This document shows, piece after piece, positions 33,004 through 41,878 of a DNA stretch of 64,000 nt. How positions within the stretch are numbered: position 1 is the first letter of the stretch; each line of letters starts with the position of its first letter. The notes below the pieces were generated by a model. That model was not told the DNA's origin. It saw only the letters and a program-made list of their open reading frames with translations, and ran no database searches. Source of the stretch: Mucilaginibacter pankratovii (lineage in GTDB: Bacteria > Bacteroidota > Bacteroidia > Sphingobacteriales > Sphingobacteriaceae); assembly GCF_014773265.1 (NCBI RefSeq), contig NZ_JACWMY010000012.1, forward strand, positions 1 through 64,000. The letters are read 5' to 3'. The position numbers were made by a program, and so were the translations under genes.

Positions 33004-33744
33004 TTAAGCTGATTTTCTGTGCGAACCGCTCATGATGGTATCGTCGGCAAATTTTAGTTGAATTAACGATAGGGTGATATACATTACAATAACCACCGGA
33101 ACTGCCGCAAATTTAAAAAATAGTATGAGTATTGCCGAAAACAGCAGCAATAAATAACGGTAAAAGTTTTTGTTGAAATCGCGGTTCTTGAATTTTAGCG
33201 ACATCAGCGGTATTTCGGCCACCAGCAGGATACACATCACTATAATAAAACTCATTAAGCCATAAGGGTTCAAAATATAACGGTCTAAACCATCATATTG
33301 CTCTAATATCAAAGGGAACGATGCGATAAGGATGGCGTTTGCCGGGGTAGGTAGACCTATAAAGCTTTCAGCCTGGCGGGTATCTGTGTTAAACTTTGCC
33401 AGCCTAAGGGCAGAGAATACGGGTATCAGGAAGGCGATGAAATTAAGCCAGATGCTTATGCCGGTTTGTGGAGCCTGTAAAAGCAGCTCGTACATAATAG
33501 CCGAAGGCAAAAAGCCGAAGCTCACCATATCTGCCAACGAATCAAGGTCTTTACCGATACAGGAAGTTGAATTTAACACCCTGGAGGCAAAGCCGTCGAA
33601 AAAGTCGAAAATGGCTGCCAAAAAAATGGCATAGGATGCAATTACCAGGTTATCCTGGAACGCAAAAACGATACCCACACAGCCGCTAAACAAGTTTGCG
33701 CACGTTATGGCATTGGGAAGATGTTTTTTTACTCGCCTCTTCAT
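33004..33744 (-). CDS. pssA: CDP-diacylglycerol-serine O-phosphatidyltransferase
   Basis: Membrane enzyme that makes phosphatidylserine, the precursor of phosphatidylethanolamine. The CDP-alcohol phosphotransferase motif is complete: DGFASRVLN, then GKDLDSLADMVSFG, giving DGxxAR-x8-GxxxDxxxD around residues 48-72. Six to eight helices follow. 246 aa is normal for subclass II. purS lies downstream; psd is not in the window. Confidence 0.95.
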   Translation of the reverse strand: MKRRVKKHLPNAITCANLFSGCVGIVFAFQDNLVIASYAIFLAAIFDFFDGFASRVLNSTSCIGKDLDSLADMVSFGFLPSAIMYELLLQAPQTGISIWLNFIAFLIPVFSALRLAKFNTDTRQAESFIGLPTPANAILIASFPLILEQYDGLDRYILNPYGLMSFIIVMCILLVAEIPLMSLKFKNRDFNKNFYRYLLLLFSAILILFFKFAAVPVVIVMYITLSLIQLKFADDTIMSGSHRKSA

Positions 33745-33774
33745 ATCGGTTATGAAGGTATCAATAATTTTATA

Positions 33775-33821
33775 AAAAACATGGAGTTATAAATTAACCT
33801 TACGCTAAATTATAACTCCAT
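33775..33821 (-). terminator. Intrinsic terminator of rho
   Basis: Perfect 12-bp stem ATGGAGTTATAA / TTATAACTCCAT (33781-33792 with 33810-33821) and, on the minus strand, a T run at 33775-33779. It lies 14 bases after the rho stop. Confidence 0.75.
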
Positions 33822-33834
33822 ATATATAAATATA

Positions 33835-35475
33835 TTATGAATTCATCGAAATCAGGAACTCTTCGTTAGTTTTTGTACCCCTTATCTGGGCCTGTAAAAA
33901 CTCCATGCTCTCCTGTGAATTCATATCGGCGAGGTGGTTACGCAGTATCCAGATGCGTTGCAACGTGTCGCGGTCAAGCAACAGGTCATCACGGCGGGTG
34001 CTCGATGCAGTGATATCGATAGCCGGGAAGATACGTTTGTTTGATAATTTACGATCCAGCTGCAGCTCCATGTTACCGGTACCTTTAAATTCTTCAAAGA
34101 TAACCTCATCCATTTTAGAGCCGGTTTCGGTAAGTGCCGTTGCAATGATGGTTAACGAACCGCCATCCTCAATGTTACGGGCCGCGCCAAAAAAGCGTTT
34201 TGGCTTGTGTAATGCGTTAGCGTCCACACCACCCGATAATATTTTACCGGATGCCGGGGCAACTGTGTTATAAGCACGTGCCAAACGAGTGATAGAATCC
34301 AGCAGGATAACTACATCGTGCCCGCACTCTACCATACGTTTTGCTTTCTCTAATACAATATTGGCAATTTTTACGTGGCGCTCTGCAGGCTCATCAAAGG
34401 TTGATGATACCACTTCGGCGCGTACGCTGCGGGCCATATCGGTAACCTCCTCAGGGCGTTCGTCTATCAGTAAGATGATCAGGTAAACTTCCGGGTGATT
34501 TTTGGCTATCGCGTTAGCAACATCCTTCAGCAACATGGTTTTACCCGTTTTTGGCTGCGCTACGATCAATCCGCGCTGGCCCTTACCAATAGGAGAGAAC
34601 AGGTCCATAATACGGGTAGAATAGTTACCGGCATCAGTGAACAAGCTCAGTTTTTCGGATGGGAAAAGCGGGGTTAAGTGGTCGAAAGGTACACGGTCGC
34701 GCACTTCGGCAGGTATACGGCCGTTAATGGCCTCAACGCGCACCAGCGGGAAATATTTTTCGCCTTCTTTTGGAGGGCGGATACTGCCGCGCACGGTATC
34801 GCCGGTTTTTAGGCCAAACAGTTTTATCTGCGACTGCGATACATATATATCATCCGGAGATGTTAGATAGTTATAATCTGATGAACGCAGGAAACCATAG
34901 CCGTCGGGCATAATTTCCAGCACGCCTTCATTTACAATTACGTTGTCAAAATCAAGGTTAATGGCAGGCTCCTGGTTTTTCTGGGCCGGGCCATTGCCGG
35001 TATTGTTTACACGGCGCTCAAATTTTTGAGGGCGGTTATCAGCGGCAGGTAGCTGCTCGGCACGTATGGCTTGCTCCTCTTCAGTTTCGGTACTTGTGGC
35101 CGAAACTGCAGGGGTATTATTGCCGCGGTTGTTGTTCTCCGCCTCGTCTTCTTCCTGCTCAAATAAGTTGGTATCGTTTAAAGGTACTTCTACCCTTGGC
35201 TCGTTCTTAGCTTTTATTACGCGGGTTCTTTTGCGTGTTTTTTCGCCGGTTTCGGCTTCTGGCGCTGCAGTTTCTGCGGGAGCAGTTTTTGGAGCGTAAT
35301 TATTTTCGACGGTGCTCTGCTGGTTGCGGGCGGCTTCTATAAGTTGCTGTTGTTCAACTATTGCAACTATCAGTTGGGCTTTTCGTAGCTCATCTGCTGT
35401 GGCAATACCTAAACTTTTAGCAATGTCGCGCAACTCAGAAACGAGTTTGTCGTTCAATTCGATTGTATCAGACAT
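33835..35475 (-). CDS. rho: Transcription termination factor Rho with long disordered insert
   Basis: Hexameric RNA-dependent ATPase that ends transcription. The SAP-like N-terminal helices (1-50) are followed by a long charged, low-complexity insert (about 51-172) with a basic patch (TRKRTRVIKAK) and acidic runs, then the cold-shock RNA-binding domain (DGYGFLRSSDYNY near 191-203) and the RecA-like motor (Walker A QPKTGKTML, then LIDERPEEVTDM and the Q/R loops). 546 aa against about 420 in E. coli; the difference is the insert. A comparable insert is known from Bacteroides thetaiotaomicron Rho, where it drives condensate formation. Single gene, divergent from pyrF. Confidence 0.96.
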   Translation of the reverse strand: MSDTIELNDKLVSELRDIAKSLGIATADELRKAQLIVAIVEQQQLIEAARNQQSTVENNYAPKTAPAETAAPEAETGEKTRKRTRVIKAKNEPRVEVPLNDTNLFEQEEDEAENNNRGNNTPAVSATSTETEEEQAIRAEQLPAADNRPQKFERRVNNTGNGPAQKNQEPAINLDFDNVIVNEGVLEIMPDGYGFLRSSDYNYLTSPDDIYVSQSQIKLFGLKTGDTVRGSIRPPKEGEKYFPLVRVEAINGRIPAEVRDRVPFDHLTPLFPSEKLSLFTDAGNYSTRIMDLFSPIGKGQRGLIVAQPKTGKTMLLKDVANAIAKNHPEVYLIILLIDERPEEVTDMARSVRAEVVSSTFDEPAERHVKIANIVLEKAKRMVECGHDVVILLDSITRLARAYNTVAPASGKILSGGVDANALHKPKRFFGAARNIEDGGSLTIIATALTETGSKMDEVIFEEFKGTGNMELQLDRKLSNKRIFPAIDITASSTRRDDLLLDRDTLQRIWILRNHLADMNSQESMEFLQAQIRGTKTNEEFLISMNS

Positions 35476-35652
35476 GATATGAATTATAGTTCAAAAGGAT
35501 TTTTTAGTTGAAAGATTGTTTTGCAACCCTGTACATGCAATATTTAAGCCAGGTAAGTATCAGAAATAACGACGTGGTGATAAAAATTGTTTCTTGTGTG
35601 CAAGAAGATGCAGGGGATAACAGTGCAATTTTAATGAAATATTCTTAAAATG

Positions 35653-35660
35653 CAAATTTA
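35653..35660 (-). promoter_or_regulatory. Candidate -7 box for rho
   Basis: Minus-strand TAAATTTG matches TAnnTTTG exactly. It would give a leader of about 170 bases before rho, which leaves room for the autoregulation known for rho leaders elsewhere. Confidence 0.4.
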
Positions 35661-35723
35661 ATAAAAAAATAACATCATTCGCATATTTTTTTAGACTTTT
35701 GGCATTTAATAAAACAACCCTCC

Positions 35724-36557
35724 ATGATATCCCGCCAGCAGCTTATACAACAGATAAAACAAAAGAAAACATTTTTATGTGTGGGATTAGATACGGATGT
35801 AGATAAAATTCCCGATTTTTTAAAAGAATACCCCGATCCGGCCTTTGAATTTAATAAGCGCATTATTGACGCCACTAAGGATCTGTGTATCGCTTACAAG
35901 CCAAACGCCGCTTTTTATGAGAGCCGTGGGATGAAAGGCCTGCAAAGCCTGATATCCACTTACGAATACCTGCCAAAAGATTGTTTATCTATTATAGATG
36001 CAAAACGAGGCGATATCGGCAACACATCTGATAACTATGCCAAAGCATTTTTTAACGAGGATGTTACCGGGATGGGCTTTGATGCCATTACCGTGACGCC
36101 TTATATGGGTAATGACAGTGTTACACCTTATTTAAAATACGATGGCAAATGGGTGATCATCCTGGCGCTTACCTCATCGGTAGGGAGCAAAGACTTCCAA
36201 TACCTCAATACCGGCGAAGGTTACCTGTACGAAACGGTGATACAAAAGGCCAATACCTGGGCCGGCGCCGATAGACTGATGTTTGTAGTGGGTGCTACCA
36301 AAAGCACCGAGTTTACTAACATCCGTAAATACGCCCCCGATAACTTTTTACTGGTACCCGGTGTTGGTGCCCAGGGCGGCAGCCTGGAAGATGTTTGCAA
36401 ATACGGCATGACAGCCGATTGCGGGCTCATTGTAAATGCATCTCGCTCTATCATCTACGCAAGCAACGGTGAGGATTTTGCCGAAGCGGCAAGGGCCGAA
36501 GCTTTGAGTTTGCAGCAGCAGATGCAGGTAGAGTTGGAGAAGGCGGGAGTGATATAA
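35724..36557 (+). CDS. pyrF: Orotidine 5'-phosphate decarboxylase (type 2)
   Basis: Last step of UMP synthesis. The 277 aa belong to the longer bacterial type: LCVGLDTDVDKIP, KPNAAFYES, the catalytic DAKRGDIGNTSDNYA (Lys-Asp pair) and VPGVGAQGGSLED with the phosphate-binding loop, then NASRSIIYAS. The ATG at 35724 gives the family N-terminus (SRQQLIQQIKQKKTFLCVG). It is divergent from rho and followed after 19 bases by a lipoprotein gene. Confidence 0.96.
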   Translation: MISRQQLIQQIKQKKTFLCVGLDTDVDKIPDFLKEYPDPAFEFNKRIIDATKDLCIAYKPNAAFYESRGMKGLQSLISTYEYLPKDCLSIIDAKRGDIGNTSDNYAKAFFNEDVTGMGFDAITVTPYMGNDSVTPYLKYDGKWVIILALTSSVGSKDFQYLNTGEGYLYETVIQKANTWAGADRLMFVVGATKSTEFTNIRKYAPDNFLLVPGVGAQGGSLEDVCKYGMTADCGLIVNASRSIIYASNGEDFAEAARAEALSLQQQMQVELEKAGVI

Positions 36558-36576
36558 GGTCTCAAACCATCAAATA

Positions 36577-37110
36577 ATGAAGCGATATCTCCATGCATCC
36601 GTAATTGTTTCCTTATTCATTTCGGCATGCTCTCCCAAACCTAAGGCCGACAATTTTACCCGGCAATTCCTCGAAAAATACCGGTTGGGTATTGTTAAGC
36701 ATTTTCAAGCCTTCAAGATAGCGAACAACAGCAAAGGCCCATCTGATTTAGTAGGTATATATAAATCGTTTTGCCATATTAAAGAACTGGATCCGGCGAT
36801 TGATTATAAAATTGCAGATAGCCGGTATATCACAGCGAAGGCCACTCATAAAGATGAGTATTATTACGATATGTATTATGAGTTATTGCACTTTAAAGAA
36901 CCATCAAAAGTTAATAGTGTAATAAAGGAAATCAAAGAAAAAAATTGTGTAGATCCTTTTAATTTGAAAATTAACAGAATATACCGGATAGGAGAAAATA
37001 CCATCATTACCGTAAATTATCTCGACCCCGGCTTAATAGATGGCTTTGAAAAGTTTCTCCTTTCCGAAGTTAATGAGGATACTAAAGTTGAAATAACAGA
37101 TGCACAATAG
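36577..37110 (+). CDS. Putative lipoprotein of unknown function
   Basis: 177-aa exported protein with a lipoprotein signal (ASVIVSLFISACSPK; lipidated Cys at 18). The rest has no recognised domain: a helical segment (FTRQFLEKYRLGIVKHF), a Tyr-rich region (DEYYYDMYYELLHF) and a beta-rich end (IGENTIITVNYLDPGLID). It follows pyrF closely but has no evident link with pyrimidine synthesis. It was probably read from the pyrF promoter. Confidence 0.78.
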   Translation: MKRYLHASVIVSLFISACSPKPKADNFTRQFLEKYRLGIVKHFQAFKIANNSKGPSDLVGIYKSFCHIKELDPAIDYKIADSRYITAKATHKDEYYYDMYYELLHFKEPSKVNSVIKEIKEKNCVDPFNLKINRIYRIGENTIITVNYLDPGLIDGFEKFLLSEVNEDTKVEITDAQ

Positions 37111-37233
37111 ACTAAAGCCAGTTACTTTATTTAGTTACTGCCTTTACGAAAACGTATTTAATTCAAAATTTCATAGCCATTAGCATTTTCTATTGGTATT
37201 TCCTTAAATTACCTCCCAATCTAATGCTTTGAT

Positions 37234-39210
37234 ATGAAAAAATACCTTACGCTGCTTTTCGCCGCATCGCTGGCATCTTCCGCATTCGCGCAAACCGATA
37301 AAAAACCATTTAAACCTACAGATTTTTATAAGATCCCTTCCGTAAGCGATCCGCAGGTTTCGCCGGATGGCAAATGGGTGGCTTACGGCGTTTCTACCGT
37401 AGATACGGCCAAGGATAAACGGGTATCGCACCTGTGGATGCAAAGCTGGGACGGTAAAACTTCTATCCAGCTTACACATGGTGCCGAGCCTGCCTCACGA
37501 GCCCGTTGGAGCCCGGATGGGGCTTACCTGGCGTTTTTATCCTCGCGCGAATCGAAGAACGGATCGCAGCTGTGGCTGATGGACCGCCGCGGCGGTGAGG
37601 CTAAAAAGGTGACCGATATAAAAGGCGACCTGGGTGATTACGAATGGAGCCCGGACGGCAGCAAAGTAGTTATAGTTATTGGCGACCCCGACAACAAAGG
37701 CAAGGAAGCGCCTAAAACACCAAAGCCAATAGTAGTAGACCGCTATCACTTTAAGCAGGATTACCAGGGCTACCTGGATGATGCCCGTAACCACCTGTAT
37801 GTTTTTGATATCAACACCAAAAAACTGGATACCATTACCAAAGGTAAGTTTGATGAACGCTCGCCGACCTGGAGCCCGGATGGCAAAAGCATTGTGTTTG
37901 TAAGCAACCATGATGAAGACCCGGACAGAAGCGAGAATACCGATATTTTTGTGGTGGAAGCCAAAGCAAGCGGAGCCATTAAGCAATTAACCACCTGGAA
38001 GGGGCACGATATCAGCCCCAAATTTAGCCCGGATGGTAAAACTATTGCCTACCTGCGCCAGGACAGCGAAGGGTACAACATGTACGACCAGAACATACTG
38101 TGTATAATGAATGCGGACGGCAGCGGTAACCAGTTGCTTACCAAACAGCTCGACCGCCCGGCAGACAGCCCGGAATGGAGTAAAGACGGCAAAAGCGTTG
38201 CCTTTTTGGTAGATGACGATCGCGAGCGTTATGCGGCAACCTACACACTGGCGAGCAAGAAAATAAGCATTATACCCTCTACCCGGGGTAAAATAAGCGT
38301 GGGCGATATTGCAGCGCATAGCGCCGGAAACTGGGTGACAACCGTAAGCGACCCCTATATGCCCCTGGAGATCTACGCGCTGGAAACCGGTAAGCTGCGC
38401 CGCCTTACCTTTCAGCAGCAGGAATGGCTGAGCAAGGTGCAGCTGGCGCAGGTTACGGGCTTTCAATCTACCAGTAAGGATGGTACAAAAGTATCGGGCG
38501 TGCTGTACCGCCCCGATAGTACCAGCACCAAAAAGATGCCTTTCATTTTGTTTGTGCACGGTGGACCGGTAGGGCAGGACGATTACAGCTTTGATGGCAC
38601 CTGCCAGGTATTAGCCAGCGCCGGTTATGCGGTGGCGGCAGTAAATTACCGGGGCAGCTCGGGCCGGGGTATTGATTACACCAAAGCGATAGCAGCCGAT
38701 TGGGGCAACAAAGAAGTAATTGACCTGCACGGCGCAGTAGATGAATTAGTAAAACGCGGCATTGCCGACCCTGATAAACTGGGCGTAGGCGGCTGGAGCT
38801 ATGGCGGTATCACTACCGATTTCCTGATAGCCAGCGATACCCGTTTTAAAGCAGCCGCAAGCGGCGCGGGCAGCGCGTTGCAAATAGCCAATTACGGTAT
38901 CGACCAGTACATACTGCAGTATGATAACGAACTGGGTCAGCCCTGGAAAAATATCGAGGTGTATAACAAAATCTCGTACCCGTTTTTACATGCCGACAGG
39001 ATAAAAACCCCGGTGCTGTTTATGTCGGGCCTGAAGGATTTTAACGTGCCTACCGCCGGCAGCGAGCAAATGTACCAGGCGCTAAAATCACTCGGTGTAC
39101 CTGCCGAACTGATCTTGTATCCAAATCAAAATCACGGTATCAGCATCCCCAGCTACCAGGTAGATAGGGTGGAACGGTATATTAAATGGTATGATAAGTA
39201 CTTGAAATAG
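37234..39210 (+). CDS. Exported S9 family prolyl oligopeptidase (DPP/acylaminoacyl-peptidase type)
   Basis: Periplasmic serine peptidase of 658 aa. A signal peptide (to about residue 20, ASSAFAQ) is followed by a WD40/TolB-like beta-propeller with repeated SPDGK words (about 40-400) and an alpha/beta hydrolase domain. The triad is Ser522 (GGWSYGG), Asp602 (GLKDFNVP) and His634 (NQNHGIS). It is predicted to release dipeptides or acyl-amino acids from oligopeptides in the periplasm. Single gene; long AT-rich gap behind it. Confidence 0.95.
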   Translation: MKKYLTLLFAASLASSAFAQTDKKPFKPTDFYKIPSVSDPQVSPDGKWVAYGVSTVDTAKDKRVSHLWMQSWDGKTSIQLTHGAEPASRARWSPDGAYLAFLSSRESKNGSQLWLMDRRGGEAKKVTDIKGDLGDYEWSPDGSKVVIVIGDPDNKGKEAPKTPKPIVVDRYHFKQDYQGYLDDARNHLYVFDINTKKLDTITKGKFDERSPTWSPDGKSIVFVSNHDEDPDRSENTDIFVVEAKASGAIKQLTTWKGHDISPKFSPDGKTIAYLRQDSEGYNMYDQNILCIMNADGSGNQLLTKQLDRPADSPEWSKDGKSVAFLVDDDRERYAATYTLASKKISIIPSTRGKISVGDIAAHSAGNWVTTVSDPYMPLEIYALETGKLRRLTFQQQEWLSKVQLAQVTGFQSTSKDGTKVSGVLYRPDSTSTKKMPFILFVHGGPVGQDDYSFDGTCQVLASAGYAVAAVNYRGSSGRGIDYTKAIAADWGNKEVIDLHGAVDELVKRGIADPDKLGVGGWSYGGITTDFLIASDTRFKAAASGAGSALQIANYGIDQYILQYDNELGQPWKNIEVYNKISYPFLHADRIKTPVLFMSGLKDFNVPTAGSEQMYQALKSLGVPAELILYPNQNHGISIPSYQVDRVERYIKWYDKYLK

Positions 39211-39229
39211 ATCTCTCTTTAATTAATAT

Positions 39230-39320
39230 GAGGGTTTACAAAAGTTTACACTTTTAAAAATTAAAATTTGTAATACATTGATAATAAATTAGTTAAATAA
39301 AATAGAGGGTTTACACTTTT
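39230..39320. repeat. GAGGGTTTACA direct repeats
   Basis: GAGGGTTTACA occurs at 39230-39240 and 39305-39315; GTTTACACTTTT at 39244-39255 and 39309-39320. They lie 140-230 bases before the start of the membrane-protein/MBOAT unit and could be regulator sites; they could equally be remnants of a duplication. Confidence 0.5.
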
Positions 39321-39408
39321 TTGTGCTATTTTAACTGGCGATTAACCTGTTTTATAAATCTTCGGCTTTTCTGTAAACAATAAAAAATAAAATCAACTTT
39401 CAATATGT

Positions 39409-39438
39409 TTTGAAAGTTCAGTATTGTTTTTATATTTG
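39409..39438 (+). promoter_or_regulatory. Bacteroidota-type promoter of the membrane-protein/MBOAT unit
   Basis: TTTG at 39409-39412 and TATATTTG at 39431-39438 match the -33 (TTTG) and -7 (TAnnTTTG) elements with an 18-base spacer. The -7 element ends 21 bases before the ATG at 39460. Confidence 0.68.
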
Positions 39439-39459
39439 TCGCATCAAATAACTAACGCG

Positions 39460-39879
39460 ATGGATAAAGTATTAGCACATCAATTACTGCAATTGGCGGG
39501 TTTGGCGCAAATAGTGCTGGCCATTGTCAGCGTAGCCATACCAAAAGTATTGGGTTGGCAACCTGAGCTGGCGAAGTTAAAAACCGTTGTCAAACAAATG
39601 GTTTGGGTTCACGGGGCTTACATTTTAGTAATAAACCTCTGCCTCGGCCTGGTTTCGTTTTTTGCGACAGAGGACCTGCTTAACGGCTCCCGACTGGCGG
39701 CACTGCTCACCGGCTTTATCGCGGTTTACTGGATATCAAGAGTGCTTACCCAATTCTTTTATTTCGACAGGAGCGCTTTCCCTAAAGGAGGATTTAACTT
39801 ATTGGCCGAGGTGGTTTTGACCACACTGTTTATAGTGCTTAGCCTAACTTATAGCTGGGTGTTTTACTTAAATTTTTAA
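39460..39879 (+). CDS. Small four-helix membrane protein of unknown function
   Basis: 139 aa from the ATG at 39460 (MDKVLAHQLL), chosen because a consensus promoter ends just before it. Four hydrophobic helices can be seen at about 5-29, 45-70, 79-100 and 113-136, with charged loops between them (PKVLGWQPELAKLKTV). I do not recognise a family. The next gene, an MBOAT acyltransferase, starts five bases after its stop, so it probably works with that enzyme, for instance as a partner subunit (inference from context only). Confidence 0.72.
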   Translation: MDKVLAHQLLQLAGLAQIVLAIVSVAIPKVLGWQPELAKLKTVVKQMVWVHGAYILVINLCLGLVSFFATEDLLNGSRLAALLTGFIAVYWISRVLTQFFYFDRSAFPKGGFNLLAEVVLTTLFIVLSLTYSWVFYLNF

Positions 39880-39884
39880 ATGGG

Positions 39885-40856
39885 ATGGATACGCAGTTAA
39901 TAGTTCATCTCCTGTATTTCGCGCTTATCAATCTGGCTATAGTATCGGTGGGTTATAACTTCCTGGAAAAACAATTGCTCCTTGCAGGCTGGGCAATGCT
40001 GGTGGTAAGCATTGCAGGCGTGTATATCATTTTTATAAATGAGCATCCCATCCTTAAAATGCTGGCTATTATTGCAACTACGTTTAGTGGTATGAAGGTG
40101 ATAGCGGTGACAGAAGGCTATAAAAACAGACCGCTTACACTTAGCTTTAAGCAATGGCTCACTTATGCCATTGGCTGGGTTGGCATGCGTGCACAGCCTT
40201 TTGAAACACTTGGTCAACCAGCCCTGCCGAACGCCTGGCCTATGGTGCGCTTTGGCATCAGCCGGATAATTGCCGGGGCATTATTGATCTTGCTTGCCCA
40301 TTGGTTGGTTGCTTTGCAATTGAATGGCTCTTTAACCTATTATTTGGTAACACCAATACTCCTGGTGGCTTTGAGTTTGATCCTGCACTTCGGCTTGCTC
40401 AGTATCAGCGCGGGGATGTGGCGGTTCTCGGGTGTAAACACCTATTACCTGTTTAGGCAACCTGCAAAAGCTTTGAGCCTTACCGAACTTTGGAGCAAGC
40501 GCTGGAACATCGCTTTCAGCGAAATGACCTCCGTAGCCATATTCCGCCCGCTGAAAAGCAAGACCGGCGTCGCCGTGGCGTTAATGGTATCATTTATTTT
40601 TTCGGGTCTGCTGCACGAACTGGCGCTCAGCCTGCCCGTTAACAGTGGCTATGGTCTGCCCACGCTATACTTTGTGATACAAGGACTATTGGTGTTGGTA
40701 GAAAAGTTAATGGCCAGCCGTGGAATATTATTTCTCAAAAACAAAGTTATAGCCCGGCTTTGGGTTTTCTTTTGGCTGATAGTGCCGATGCCTTTGTTGT
40801 TTCACGGGCAGTTTATCAGGCAGATCGTATGGCCGATGGTGGGGCTGCACTTTTGA
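39885..40856 (+). CDS. MBOAT family acyltransferase (wax-synthase-like)
   Basis: Polytopic membrane O-acyltransferase of 323 aa with about eight helices. The diagnostic block is SLTELWSKRWNIAFSEMTS followed by FRPL and the catalytic His244 in SGLLHELALS, as in the wax ester synthase-like MBOAT subgroup. It would transfer an acyl chain to a membrane-associated or secreted acceptor; which one cannot be told. It forms a two-gene unit with the small membrane protein before it. No alginate or teichoic acid acylation genes are near. Confidence 0.82.
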   Translation: MDTQLIVHLLYFALINLAIVSVGYNFLEKQLLLAGWAMLVVSIAGVYIIFINEHPILKMLAIIATTFSGMKVIAVTEGYKNRPLTLSFKQWLTYAIGWVGMRAQPFETLGQPALPNAWPMVRFGISRIIAGALLILLAHWLVALQLNGSLTYYLVTPILLVALSLILHFGLLSISAGMWRFSGVNTYYLFRQPAKALSLTELWSKRWNIAFSEMTSVAIFRPLKSKTGVAVALMVSFIFSGLLHELALSLPVNSGYGLPTLYFVIQGLLVLVEKLMASRGILFLKNKVIARLWVFFWLIVPMPLLFHGQFIRQIVWPMVGLHF

Positions 40857-40857
40857 T

Positions 40858-40941
40858 AGAGATTGGAGGTTGGTTAATCAGAGATGAGTTATTTATCTCC
40901 TGGTTTCTGCCTATGAATTTCCCAACTAACCTCCAATCTCT
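40858..40941. repeat. Inverted AGAGATTGGAGGTT repeat between convergent genes
   Basis: AGAGATTGGAGGTTGG at 40858-40873 and its near-complement at 40924-40941, with a further TCTCCAATCT copy at 40950-40959. It covers the gap between the MBOAT stop and the end of the FMN-binding gene. Similar words (AACTAATCTCT, AACCAACCTCTA) occur at 43519-43545 next to yidC. Confidence 0.6.
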
Positions 40942-40958
40942 AATAACTAATCTCCAAT

Positions 40959-41492
40959 CTACGGTTGAAGTTTCCCCTCTATCGAATCATCAAGCGTTTT
41001 GCCAAGCGCCGCACCTACCAGTTGTTTTACAAACGCAACGGCATTGCCGTGTTTGTTGTCCCAATAGTAGCCTTGGGTAGGGCTTACTTTGATAACGGAA
41101 ATGCGCGGGTCGTCAACACCCCCGGTAAACCATGTTTTTAGAATGGGTTCCCACAATTCTTTAATTTTTTCCTTGTCTTGGCTTACCTCGGCTATCCCAT
41201 AGATGTTCAGAAAATTGGAATATTTAGATCCCTGAAACAGGAGCTGCACCATCGGATCGGCTAATATTTCCGCGTTTTTGTGGCTGTCGTTAGCGCTCAA
41301 AAACCACAGGTCGCCATTATCGTCTATCTTTTGGGGCGACATGGGCCGGGTAGAAAAAGGGAGCCCGGTTTTAATATCGCTGCAAAAAAAGCAGCTGGTG
41401 CCTTCGGCCATTTCCTTTAGTTTTTTCCAGGCTTCGTTACCTTCCAGGTTCTCAAAATTATCTTCGGGTTGTTGTTGGTTAATGCTATCCAT
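40959..41492 (-). CDS. Pyridoxamine 5'-phosphate oxidase-like general stress protein
   Basis: 177-aa split-barrel flavin-binding protein. The segments LKEMAEGTSCFFCSD, RPMSPQKIDDNGDLWFLSA and VQLLFQGSKYSNFLNIYGIAEV follow the pyridoxamine-phosphate-oxidase-like 'general stress protein 26' pattern. The C-terminus ISVIKVSPTQGYYWDN is also typical. Such proteins bind FMN or FAD and are linked to stress, but the reaction is undefined. It is a single gene. Confidence 0.87.
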   Translation of the reverse strand: MDSINQQQPEDNFENLEGNEAWKKLKEMAEGTSCFFCSDIKTGLPFSTRPMSPQKIDDNGDLWFLSANDSHKNAEILADPMVQLLFQGSKYSNFLNIYGIAEVSQDKEKIKELWEPILKTWFTGGVDDPRISVIKVSPTQGYYWDNKHGNAVAFVKQLVGAALGKTLDDSIEGKLQP

Positions 41493-41878
41493 AACAGGTT
41501 TGTGTGTTTTAAAATGATAATATATTAACCTGTGAGAAATTTAATTGTTTTGGTTTTGTTGGAGAAGTTGGAAAAGGTTGGAAATGTTGGAGAAGCTGTG
41601 CGTCACCATCTCGTCTTTGCGAGCCGCAGCGGGGGAGGTGGTGCAAAAGGGCGGCGTGGCAATCATCGGCAAGCAGAGCGAATTTGCAGGGCGGTCATGT
41701 AGTTCCCATAAGGAAGGTGGATTTGCAAGTCTGACCTTAAAGCCGATGATTGCCGCGCTGTCGCTCGCAAGGACGGGGGGGGTGAGGACATTGGGATTAA
41801 TGGCCAGTTGCCCGTTGACAGACTTTATCGACTTGCTAACCGATGATTGCCACGCTATCGCTCGCAAGGACGATGGAG
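41493..41878. repeat. Gene-free 386 bp: GTTGGAAAAGG run plus three REP-like units
   Basis: 41541-41600 is a run of GTTGGAGAAGTTGGAAAAGG-type words, the family also seen at 1092, 16556 and 47180. It is followed by three REP-like units: TCGTCTTTGCGAGC with GGCGTGGCAATCATCGGCAA (41611-41675), CCGATGATTGCCGCGCTG with TCGCTCGCAAGGACG (41742-41775) and a near-identical third unit (41840-41873). The second and third units are direct copies and inverted to the first. The last unit ends five bases before the stop codon of the downstream minus-strand gene. Confidence 0.78.
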
